A stretch of DNA of 20,186 nucleotides from DATEJJ01 sp039649115 (GTDB lineage Bacteria; Actinomycetota; Actinomycetes; Mycobacteriales; Micromonosporaceae). Where the stretch lies: contig JBBWZQ010000393.1 in NCBI GenBank assembly GCA_039649115.1, positions 1 through 20,186 on the forward strand, read 5' to 3'. Below are positions 14,401-20,186 of this stretch, piece after piece. Each line of letters begins with the position of its first letter. Positions within the stretch are counted from its first letter, which is position 1. The position numbers and the translations under genes were made by a program. The notes beneath the pieces were generated by a model. The model did no database searches. It was not told the DNA's origin and was given only the letters and a program-made list of their open reading frames with translations.

Positions 14401-15394
14401 TCAACTGGGACGTCGGTGCCACGTCGCCGCCGTCGAGCACCACCAGCAGGTGTGGCGCGCTGGTCAGCGGGCGCGCGTCGGGCGAGTGCCGGGGCCGGGC
14501 GGACAGATCCTCGCCGAAGACCCTCTCCAGCGCCTCCATCGAGTCGAACACCAGCCGGCTCGCGCCGGCCGCGTCCACGCGCCGGTCGTCCTGGGCGTGC
14601 GGCAGCCACTTGACCCAGTCCCAGTCGGTGTGCCGGTCCGGCGCGGCCACGACGGCGATCCGCATGTCGTCCGGGGAGTGGAAGGTGACCAGTTGGCACG
14701 CGATGGCGCGGGCCAGGGGCAGGATGGATGCCCGTTCGCCGCGCAGCACGACCTGGCTGAACGCGCGCAGCGCAATCGCCAGCGGCAGGTCCGGTACCGT
14801 GGACTGCGCCCGTACGAAGCGGCGCAGGGCCACCGCGGTCAACGGCTCCAGGTCCTCCACCGGCCGGGTCTCCGGCGGCACGACTGTGACAGCCAGCCGC
14901 TGCGCGCCCTGCGCGACTCGTACCTCGCCGAAGTCGTCATCGGTCACCCGGCGCTCCCACAGCCGGCGGGACGCGCAGATCGACCAGAGGCTGGTGGGTG
15001 CGGGGTGCCGCCACCGTAGCGCGGTGCGTTGCGAATCGGCAGCCCGCCGCACCTGCCGGCGCGCCTGCGCCAGGTAGCGCATGTAGTCGCGGCGTTGCGC
15101 GTCGATCTCGGCCCGCTTACCGCCCTGCTGGCCGCCGAAGGCGGTGCCGGCCATGCCCAGCATCGAGATTCCGAAAAGCCCACCGACGACATAGTTCAGC
15201 GCGCCACCGCCACGACTGGAGTACAGGATCGCCATGGAGGCGACGCCGCCGAGCATCGGCAGCAGCATGAGCAGCTGCGTGACGCTGCGCGGCATTGCCG
15301 TGGGTAGCTCCGGCGGCGGCTCCAGCTTCAGCTCTCCCCGCGGCATCGGCGGCACAGGCTGGCGCGCAGGCCGCCGGAACAGGACCGTGCTCAA
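11420..15394 (-). CDS. eccC: EccC: three-domain FtsK/SpoIIIE-type ATPase of the type VII secretion system
   Basis: EccC is the membrane ATPase that powers ESX secretion and recognises substrates. The start is set at TTG 15394, because translation then begins STVLFRRP, the usual EccC start, with GAAGG upstream; GTG 15427 would add 11 residues. The product is 1324 residues. Two transmembrane helices lie at about 39-59 and 65-86. Three ATPase domains follow, each with an intact Walker A: GATGSGKSELL near 477, GGPRSGKSTLL near 836 and GDSECGKTNLL near 1121. Acidic Walker B strands are LLIICDEFSELL in domain 1, DVFLVVDGYG in domain 2 and IYLLVDDYD in domain 3; domains 2 and 3 lack the DE pair, which is common in this family. 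All domains are on one chain, unlike the split EccCa/EccCb of mycobacterial ESX-1. It is divergent from eccD and upstream of the substrate operon. Confidence 0.96.
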   Translation of the reverse strand: MSTVLFRRPARQPVPPMPRGELKLEPPPELPTAMPRSVTQLLMLLPMLGGVASMAILYSSRGGGALNYVVGGLFGISMLGMAGTAFGGQQGGKRAEIDAQRRDYMRYLAQARRQVRRAADSQRTALRWRHPAPTSLWSICASRRLWERRVTDDDFGEVRVAQGAQRLAVTVVPPETRPVEDLEPLTAVALRRFVRAQSTVPDLPLAIALRAFSQVVLRGERASILPLARAIACQLVTFHSPDDMRIAVVAAPDRHTDWDWVKWLPHAQDDRRVDAAGASRLVFDSMEALERVFGEDLSARPRHSPDARPLTSAPHLLVVLDGGDVAPTSQLIGQSVLGTTVLDLSGTVPRDSGRWLLCLNVTADAVSADRGDRVTPLGRPDGLSIAQAGGLARQLAPYRISRHEEVAVEATARVMELPELLGLPEAGAVDPAQTWRVRAERDRLRIPLGISPDGATIELDLKEAAQEGMGPHGLIIGATGSGKSELLRTVVSSLAITHSSEELNFVLVDFKGGATFASLDVLPHTSAVITNLADELALVDRMQDAVAGEMVRRQELLRAAGNYVSRHEYERARRGGEQLAPLPSLLIICDEFSELLAAKPDFIELFVMIGRLGRSLGVHLLLASQRLEEGRLRGLDTHLSYRIGLRTFSAMESRVVLGVPDAYELPTAPGHGYLKVGTQTMLRFRAAYVSGPYHPPGASTQHTQAVLRSRVVPYGTAFVPLPADLPEEPVEAAPDENTDDAELGRQVTMLDVIVDRLRGHGVPPHPVWLPPLDRAEGLEGLLEPLVADEERGLVATRWRERMRLIAPVGAVDRPFEQRRDPLVVDLGGAAGNVLIIGGPRSGKSTLLRTLVCTLALTHSPREVQFFCLDFGGGALRALAGLPHVSGVAVRRDIESVRRTVAEVSVLLDEREARFTEYGIESIDNYRDRRARGEFPEDPFGDVFLVVDGYGTLRQENEDLDEAVVRLAGRCLGFGIHLVLTATRWAEIRYNLRDLFSSRLELRLGDPSDSEVDRRAAANIPENAPGRGVTHERLHFLAAVPRIDGGSGDDELATGTADLVSRVAEAWPHEPAPRLRLLPRMLPAAQLWQATDPAATGIPIGLNETYLAPVYLNTDAESHLIVFGDSECGKTNLLRLIARYLVANTTPDQARLAIIDYRRSLLGVVAGDHLLDYAPSSQPAQAMAGGMHAALKERLPGPDVTAEQLRTRSWWQGPDIYLLVDDYDMVASAGINPLLALLDLLPQARDIGLHLILARRSAGAARAMYEPFLQRLREMEAPGLLMSGNRDEGALLGNLRPSAQPPGRGTLVRRSDGMSQIQTAWLDPE

Positions 15395-15466
15395 CGCGGC
15401 ACCGCCTTCGCGGATATTGACAAGCACCGACGATCAAGGCACGCCGCCAGCTCATCTTGCCGTGAA

Positions 15467-15473
15467 TACTATA
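15467..15473. promoter_or_regulatory. Candidate bidirectional -10 element between eccC and eccD
   Basis: In the 111-base gap between the divergent genes, the same AT-rich island reads TACTAT (15467-15472) on the plus strand and TATAGT (15473-15468) on the minus strand. Both resemble a -10 hexamer. Predicted starts near 15479 (+) and 15461 (-) leave leaders of about 27 and 66 bases to the chosen start codons. No clear -35 was found on either strand. Confidence 0.4.
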
Positions 15474-15505
15474 GGCACGACGCGAAGCCTCGGGAGGGGT
15501 GACGA

Positions 15506-16885
15506 ATGGCGAGTGGACTCAGCAGGGTCACCGTGGTCGCGCCGCGGATGCGCGTGGATCTCGCGCTGCCCTCCGACGTGCCGCTCGCCGACCTGCTGCC
15601 GACCCTGCTCGGCCACGCCGGCGCCGACCTGGCCGACGATCCCACCGCCCGGGACGGTTGGACGCTGTCCCGCATCGGCGGCGCCGCGCTGGACAGCTCG
15701 TGCAGCCCGGCACAGTTGGACGTGCGCGACGGAGAACTGTTATATCTGCGCCGTCGCGGCGACGAGGCGCCGCGGCCGGTCTTCGACGATGTGGTGGACG
15801 CCGTGGCCACCGCCGCGCGGGACCGCGCGGGCCGGTGGAGCCCGTCCACCACCCGGGTCTTCGGTTTGACGCTCGGCCTGGTGGCGCTGCTGGGCGGCGC
15901 GGTCACGGCGTTGTTGGCCGGCCCGCCACAGTTGCCCGCGGGCGTGGTGGGCCTGAGCTTCGCGGCGGTACTGCTCGTGGTGGCGGTGGTACTCGCCCGT
16001 GCCGTCGGCGACGCGCCCGCGGCGACCGTGTTCGCGTTGGTTGCGCTGGCCTACGCCGCGGTCGGTGGCCTGCTCGTGTTCGCCGGTGACCGCACGGTTG
16101 GCCGGCTCGGCCCGGTGCATCTGATGACGGCGGCCGCCGTCGTGGTGCTGTGTGCCGCGATTGCCGCCGTGGGGCTCGCCAGCGTCGAGCCCGTCTTCCT
16201 GTGCGTGGGCCTGTGCGGCGGCGCGGTGCTGCTCGGCGCGGCGATCGCGCTGCTCTTCGGGGTGGCTCCGGCGGCCGCGGCCGCCGTTACCGCGGCGTTG
16301 GCACTGGGTACCCTGCCGTTGCTGCCGATGCTCGCCTACCGGATCAGCCGGCTACCGGTACCCACGGTACCGGCGGAGCGCGAAAACCTGCGCCAGGACG
16401 AGCCGGCCGTGGACGCGGAGCAGACCCTGCTCCGGGCCGACCGTGCCGATGCGTTCCTCGCCGGCCTCCTCGGCGCGCTGGCCGCCATCACCACCGGCAC
16501 CGCAATGGTGATCGCCACGCACGGCCCGCTGGGCGTGGCGATGACCGCCGCCATGGGCCTGACCCTGGTGGCCCGCGCCCGCTGGTTCCTGGGCCGGTCG
16601 CAGCGCCTGCCGCTGCTTGCCGCCGGCATGCTGGCCATCGCCGCCGCGCTGGTCGCCACGTTCATCGCGTCCGCACCGCTCATTCGGTTGACCGCGGTGC
16701 TGGGCGTACTGGTCGCGACTGCGGGGCTCAGCGCCGGGTTCGCACTCGCCGCGGGGCGCCGGCCACGGTCGCCGATGTGGGGGCGGGCGCTGGACATCCT
16801 GGAGATCGGGTTGATTCTCACGATCGTTCCGCTGGCGGTGTGGGTCAGCGGCCTGTACCACTGGATCCGCACCGTCCGCGGCTGA
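15506..16885 (+). CDS. eccD: EccD: polytopic membrane component of the type VII secretion channel
   Basis: The 459-residue protein has the EccD layout. An N-terminal ubiquitin-like (YukD-type) cytosolic domain occupies about 8-85 (RVTVVAPRMRVDLALPSDV, then LLYLRRRGD). A linker and about 11 hydrophobic segments from residue 117 to the C-terminus follow, with a charged cytosolic loop at about 285-315 (RENLRQDEPAVDAEQTLLR). EccD dimers form the bulk of the membrane pore in known ESX structures. ATG 15506 is preceded by GGGAGGGG. Leu79 is encoded by TTA (15740-15742), the only in-frame TTA noticed in the window, notable because TTA is rare in high-GC actinomycetes. It is divergent from eccC and converges on the eccE-linked gene with a 23-base gap. 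Confidence 0.94.
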   Translation: MASGLSRVTVVAPRMRVDLALPSDVPLADLLPTLLGHAGADLADDPTARDGWTLSRIGGAALDSSCSPAQLDVRDGELLYLRRRGDEAPRPVFDDVVDAVATAARDRAGRWSPSTTRVFGLTLGLVALLGGAVTALLAGPPQLPAGVVGLSFAAVLLVVAVVLARAVGDAPAATVFALVALAYAAVGGLLVFAGDRTVGRLGPVHLMTAAAVVVLCAAIAAVGLASVEPVFLCVGLCGGAVLLGAAIALLFGVAPAAAAAVTAALALGTLPLLPMLAYRISRLPVPTVPAERENLRQDEPAVDAEQTLLRADRADAFLAGLLGALAAITTGTAMVIATHGPLGVAMTAAMGLTLVARARWFLGRSQRLPLLAAGMLAIAAALVATFIASAPLIRLTAVLGVLVATAGLSAGFALAAGRRPRSPMWGRALDILEIGLILTIVPLAVWVSGLYHWIRTVRG

Positions 16886-16908
16886 GCCACCCGCGACCGG
16901 CAACCGCC

Positions 16909-17619
16909 TCACCCTAGGAGCCGGCGCTCCAGCGGGGTCGGGGTCAGCCAGACGAGCTGCACGGCGCGGCTGTCCATGACGGCGAGCATCTCGCCGTCCA
17001 TCGTGCTCAGCTGCGACAGCATCGGATGGCGCCGGTTGATCGCCTGCGAAACCCGCCCGATCTCAGGCGGGGTGAGGCGCTGCACCAGCAGCAGCGCGGC
17101 GTCGACGACCGCGGGCATGGCAGCCCCGGTCAGCCGGGGTAGTACCGTCAACTGCGTCCGCCACGGCCCCGATACGGCCCGCCCCTGAGCCGCGCCCCCC
17201 GCGCCGGTGTCGTGCAGCCGCAGCAAGGGCCGGGCGGCCGTGGCCGGCGGCTCGGGATGGCCGGCGCCCATCCGCCGCACCCGGCGGCCGGTGCCGCCCG
17301 CGACGCGGTCCAGCGACAGCCACTGGCCCAGCGGCGCCAGGGTACCGGCGGCCGCGCGGTCGACCGTCTCGATCGCGTCCACCACAATCGCCGCGCCGTA
17401 CCCGAGGCAGCGCAGCAGGAGTACGTGCGCGGCCCAGGTACTGCCCACGAAGGTGGCCCGCAGCGGTCGCGGCCCGAACAGCCGCAGCAACACCGGCTGG
17501 TTCGCGCCGGTGCGCCCGACCACGACACCGCCCTGCGGCGCGGCGAACCGGACCGGGCTGATCGCCGGGCCGGTGAGCCGGTGTTCGGGTGCGGCGGTCC
17601 GGGGCGCTCCGGTCACCAT
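16909..17619 (-). CDS. Uncharacterised T7SS-locus protein with a possible degenerate P-loop
   Basis: I do not recognise the family of this 236-residue protein. ATG 17619 overlaps the eccE stop (ATGGTGA), so it is coupled to eccE; GTG 17616 is also possible. It has no signal peptide or clear transmembrane segment. A stretch at about residues 53-83 (LRATFVGSTWAAHVLLLR, then GAAIVVDAIE) follows the strand, glycine loop, helix, strand order of a P-loop NTPase. The lysine of Walker A is absent, replaced by His. Later parts include RLHDTG, a strand-helix region (AVVDAALLLVQRLTPPEIGRV) and a final hydrophobic strand (RAVQLVWLTPTP). It could be a nucleotide-free relative of an ATPase or Rossmann-type fold that helps EccE or EccC. 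This is inference from pattern only. Confidence 0.65.
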   Translation of the reverse strand: MVTGAPRTAAPEHRLTGPAISPVRFAAPQGGVVVGRTGANQPVLLRLFGPRPLRATFVGSTWAAHVLLLRCLGYGAAIVVDAIETVDRAAAGTLAPLGQWLSLDRVAGGTGRRVRRMGAGHPEPPATAARPLLRLHDTGAGGAAQGRAVSGPWRTQLTVLPRLTGAAMPAVVDAALLLVQRLTPPEIGRVSQAINRRHPMLSQLSTMDGEMLAVMDSRAVQLVWLTPTPLERRLLG

Positions 17620-18722
17620 GGCGCGGAGCCGATCGCCGCACCGGTCGGGGCCGTCGCGTACACGCCAGCCGCATGTTCACCGTTGAGCCGTCGCAGACGT
17701 ACCCCCATCCGGGCGGCAGCCCTCCGCAACTGCCGCGAGCACGCCTCCGCCGACGGCTGCGGTGCGGCGACGCGGATCAACGTGTGCGCGGCCGCGGCAC
17801 CGCCGGGTGCCCTGCGCCGGCGCAGCACGACGGCGAGGCTCACCTCCGACGCCCCGGGGACCTGGCACAGCGTCGCGAACATGTCCGGTGCGGGCCGGGG
17901 CGGCCAGCGCCGCACCGCGAAACACACGTGCGTGGCCGACGGCGCCCGCCAGCGCGACCAGTCCTCCCGGGCGGCGCCGGCGTCGGGCCCGCAGCCCAGC
18001 GCCAGCGCCTGCCGCAGGCCGTCGGCGTCCAGCACGACGTGGCGGAAGCCCCGGTCGGACAGCGAGGCGCCGATTCGGGTCAGCACGGTGGCCAGGGCAC
18101 GGTGTACGCCCAACAGTCCGCCACCCCGCTGCGCCGCCATCTCCGCACCGTCGCGCGGTGCGAGCCGGACGCCGATCCAGATGTTGCTGCGCACCGGGAT
18201 GGACAGTGCCCGGCACAGTTCGCGGTAGGACTGCGCGCTGGCAGTCTCCGGCTCGGCGATGGCCGGGTGCGACGTGTGATGCGTCACCACCTGGAGGGTG
18301 GTCACGGGCAGCGTCGCGTCGTCGGCGAGGGCGGCGAGCCAGTCGAGCGGCAAAGCCTCGTCGCCGGTGAGCGACACGTCGCCGGGCTGTACCGAGACCA
18401 CGGCGAACCAGCCCGCGCCGTCCTGCCCGATCCCGATGGCGGTGCCCCGGTCGGTGACCGTGGTGGTGCGCAGGCCCGCTGGGATCCGGCCGGGGTGGCG
18501 CCACAGCCGCAGCCGCGCCGCCGCCGCCTCGTAACCCCAGCGACCGCCGGCGCGGCCCACAGTGCCGCCGGTGAGCAGCACCGCGGCGCTGGCCACCACG
18601 AGGCTCCACGGCCTGGGCAGGGTAAACGCGACGCCAGCGGCGAGTATCGCCAGCTGGACAGCGACGGGTTGGGTGGCACCGAATCGCCCGGCAGAACCAC
18701 GGAGGGCCATCATTTCGGGCAC
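17613..18722 (-). CDS. eccE: EccE: membrane component of the type VII secretion system
   Basis: About 369 residues. Two closely spaced transmembrane helices near the N-terminus (about 20-36 and 38-56: PVAVQLAILAAGVAFTLP, then SLVVASAAVLLTGG) are followed by a large soluble domain, the EccE layout. The motif RWGYEAAAARLRLWR comes just after the second helix. In known ESX complexes EccE sits at the rim of the membrane assembly and its soluble domain faces the cytosol. GTG 18722 is preferred, with AAGG upstream; TTG 18743 adds 7 residues and ATG 18713/18710 removes 3-4. The gene overlaps the unknown gene at 16909-17619 and is divergent from eccB with only about 58 bases between the chosen starts. 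The sequence is diverged from mycobacterial EccE, so the call rests on topology and context as well as pattern. Confidence 0.85.
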   Translation of the reverse strand: MPEMMALRGSAGRFGATQPVAVQLAILAAGVAFTLPRPWSLVVASAAVLLTGGTVGRAGGRWGYEAAAARLRLWRHPGRIPAGLRTTTVTDRGTAIGIGQDGAGWFAVVSVQPGDVSLTGDEALPLDWLAALADDATLPVTTLQVVTHHTSHPAIAEPETASAQSYRELCRALSIPVRSNIWIGVRLAPRDGAEMAAQRGGGLLGVHRALATVLTRIGASLSDRGFRHVVLDADGLRQALALGCGPDAGAAREDWSRWRAPSATHVCFAVRRWPPRPAPDMFATLCQVPGASEVSLAVVLRRRRAPGGAAAAHTLIRVAAPQPSAEACSRQLRRAAARMGVRLRRLNGEHAAGVYATAPTGAAIGSAPW

Positions 18723-18742
18723 GGTCCATACCTTACGTGGCA

Positions 18743-18752
18743 ATCGTATGAT
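18743..18752. promoter_or_regulatory. Candidate bidirectional -10 element between eccE and eccB
   Basis: The plus strand reads TATGAT (18747-18752) and the minus strand TACGAT (18748-18743), so one short AT-rich island offers a -10-like hexamer in both directions. Predicted starts near 18759 (+) and 18736 (-) fall just upstream of ATG 18781 (eccB) and GTG 18722 (eccE). This arrangement supports those start choices over ATG 18748/18751 and TTG 18743, which would overlap the element. No good -35 is visible on either strand. Confidence 0.38.
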
Positions 18753-18780
18753 GGCGCCACGGCAGCAAAGGCGGGATGAG

Positions 18781-20186
18781 ATGCGCAGTCGGCGGGAGCA
18801 GGTCCAAGCCTACCGTTTTCTGATCAGGCGGATCGCCTCGGCGCTTCTCGTCGGGGAACCGGAGACGGCCGAGTTGCCGATGCGGCGTTACGGCGCGGCC
18901 GTGTTCGGCAGCGTGGTCGTGGCGGTCGCGCTGTTCGCCGGGTTCGGCATCTACGGGCTGCTGCACCCGGGCGGCCAGCGTCCGGTGCAGAACGCCATCA
19001 TCGTCGAGCGCGAGACCGGCGCGAAGTACGTGTACCTGCGAGGCTACCTGCACCCGATCCTCAACTGGACGTCCGCCCTGCTCATCCTGGACACGCCGCA
19101 GCCGGCGGTGCGCACCATGTCGCAGAATTCGCTGCGCGGCGTGCCTCGGGGTGAACCGGTGGGTATTCCCGACGCCCCGGACACCCTCCCGGCGCGCTCG
19201 GCGCTGGTCGGTCTGCCGTGGAGCGCGTGCAGCGCGCCCCGCTCACCGACGTCCGTGGCGCTGGCGACACATGTCTTCGTAGGACACGAGCCGGCCGGTG
19301 GCCTGGCGCTGGGCGCCGGTCAGGGCCTGCTGGTCAGCGTCGGTGGTCCCACCGGGCTGCGATTCCTGCTCGTCGACGGTCACCGGCTGATGGTGCGGGA
19401 CAACGGAGTACTGGCCGCGCTGGGCTGGGCCGCGGTCGCGCCGGTCGCGGTGGGCGCGGCGTTTCTCAACGTGGTACCCCCGGGGCCGGACCTGGCGCCG
19501 CTGGTGCTGCCGCACGCGGGTAGGCCCACCAAGCTCCAGGTGGGCGGGGCGGTCGCCCGCGTCGGCCAGCTCTTCCGATCGGCCGACCAGCAATACATCA
19601 TGGTGGACAACGGCCTCGCGCCGGTGGGCAAGGTCACCGGAATGCTGCTGCAGGCGGCCGGTACACAGGTCACCGCGGTCTCCGCGCAGGAGGTCGGGCG
19701 GCTGCTGGTCAACACCGCGGTTGAGCCGCCGGGCTTTCCGGCCCAGCTGCCGGCGCTGCGCGCAGCCGACAGACAGGCCGCGATGGTGTGTGCCGCGTAC
19801 CGCGGTGGCACCGGCGGTGACGATCCGGTCAACTTGGAGACGTTCCGAGATGTCACCGGCGACGCCACGGCATCGGGTCCGGTGGCCACCGGCGGCCCCG
19901 GCGCGGACGGTGTGACAACGGCCGACCGGGTGGTGCTGCCCGGTGGGCACGGTGCGCTGGTCAGCAAGGCCACCCCGGCGGGTGCGACCGCGCCCGGGAC
20001 CGTCTACCTCGTACTGGACCAAGGACTGAAATATCCGCTGCCGCAGAAGGACACCGAGAAGGTCAAGGCGGCCCTCGGGTACCAGGGCGTCCGTCCGGTA
20101 CCGGTACCGGCGAGCATCCTCGCCCTGGTACCGACCGGCGTGGCCCTGGACCCCGGCGCGGCAGTCCTGCTGGTACCGCCGCACGC
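18781..20186 (+). CDS. eccB: EccB: membrane/extracytoplasmic component of the type VII secretion system (3' end outside window)
   Basis: The frame is open from ATG 18781 to the window edge (468 codons visible), so the gene is cut at its 3' end close to the usual EccB length. The start MRSRREQVQAYRFLIRR is the classic EccB N-terminus, cytosolic and basic. One transmembrane helix follows at about 40-61 (VFGSVVVAVALFAGFGIYGL). The rest is extracytoplasmic and built from repeated beta-rich units: VGLPWSACSAP with Cys150, then a second Cys337 in MVCAAYR, positioned to form the disulfide known in EccB. Late motifs include VYLVLDQGLKYPL and LGYQGVRPVPVP. An in-frame ATG at 18751 would add ten residues but lacks a ribosome binding site; AAAGGCGGG precedes 18781. 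EccB links the inner membrane channel to the cell envelope. It is divergent from eccE. Confidence 0.95.
   Translation, partial: MRSRREQVQAYRFLIRRIASALLVGEPETAELPMRRYGAAVFGSVVVAVALFAGFGIYGLLHPGGQRPVQNAIIVERETGAKYVYLRGYLHPILNWTSALLILDTPQPAVRTMSQNSLRGVPRGEPVGIPDAPDTLPARSALVGLPWSACSAPRSPTSVALATHVFVGHEPAGGLALGAGQGLLVSVGGPTGLRFLLVDGHRLMVRDNGVLAALGWAAVAPVAVGAAFLNVVPPGPDLAPLVLPHAGRPTKLQVGGAVARVGQLFRSADQQYIMVDNGLAPVGKVTGMLLQAAGTQVTAVSAQEVGRLLVNTAVEPPGFPAQLPALRAADRQAAMVCAAYRGGTGGDDPVNLETFRDVTGDATASGPVATGGPGADGVTTADRVVLPGGHGALVSKATPAGATAPGTVYLVLDQGLKYPLPQKDTEKVKAALGYQGVRPVPVPASILALVPTGVALDPGAAVLLVPPH

Noticed and set aside
13176..14699. Long minus-strand reading frame (about 507 codons) inside eccC in another frame
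   Set aside because: It is Arg/Ala/Gly-rich without domain pattern and lies wholly inside the EccC frame, whose Walker motifs are intact. High-GC DNA produces such frames by chance.
12305..15077. Several long plus-strand frames antisense to eccC
   Set aside because: Composition is biased and disordered, there is no recognisable motif, and they mirror the codon structure of eccC.
17212..18779. Plus-strand frames of 338 and 396 codons opposite eccE
   Set aside because: They are Arg/Pro/Gln-rich shadow frames; the minus-strand product has two TM helices and fits EccE.
19243..20184. 313-codon minus-strand frame opposite eccB
   Set aside because: EccB on the plus strand is unmistakable (N-terminus, TM helix, Cys pair), and the antisense product is Arg/Gly-rich without motifs.
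1..20186. tRNA or rRNA genes, CRISPR repeats, insertion sequences, integrases
   Set aside because: No cloverleaf-like segments, regularly spaced repeats, transposase motifs or terminal inverted repeats were seen on either strand.

Overview
The window is high-GC actinobacterial DNA carrying most of a type VII (ESX-like) secretion locus. Recognisable parts are a mycosin protease (mycP), a full-length three-ATPase EccC, EccD, EccE, a nearly complete EccB running off the right edge, a WXG100 pair, and several small helical and large low-complexity proteins that look like substrates or partners. The fused single-chain EccC, the absence of PE/PPE, EspG and EccA genes, and the company of YbaB-like genes fit a filamentous actinomycete, probably Micromonosporaceae, rather than a Mycobacterium. 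That placement is inference from gene style, not from a search.

Layout. 3-1720 (+): the 3' end of a probable secreted Ala/Gly-rich protein, overlapped by mycP. 1725-6534 (+): a promoter-like site, a 29-codon leader-like ORF, then two copies of one three-gene cassette. Each cassette holds a two-domain YbaB-like protein, a small helical protein, and a larger protein with a WxG motif, a membrane segment and a WPNP motif. The two copies are strongly diverged. 6521-7407 (-): two YbaB/EbfC-like proteins, converging on and slightly overlapping the second cassette. 7484-11260 (-): the substrate operon, read right to left as two WXG100 proteins, a small EspC-like protein, a Thr/Ala-rich protein, a second EspC-like protein and a WTG-containing protein with a long low-complexity tail. 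11420-15394 (-): eccC. 15506-16885 (+): eccD, divergent from eccC. 16909-18722 (-): eccE and an overlapping gene of unknown function. 18781 to the end (+): eccB, divergent from eccE and open at the window edge, so easily missed by an ORF search that needs a stop codon.

How it fits together. EccB, EccC, EccD and EccE would form the membrane channel, EccC powering it and recognising substrates, and MycP would sit on the outer face. The WXG100 pair and the small-helical/large-protein pairs are the likely cargo. The YbaB-like proteins may be cytosolic chaperones or escort proteins, or DNA-binding regulators; the sequence does not decide. The least explained parts are the duplicated 3-gene cassette (1865-6534), the 29-codon ORF in front of it, and the eccE-linked gene with what looks like a degenerate P-loop. 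No tRNA, rRNA, CRISPR array, insertion sequence or integrase was seen. No gene-free stretch exceeds about 160 bases.
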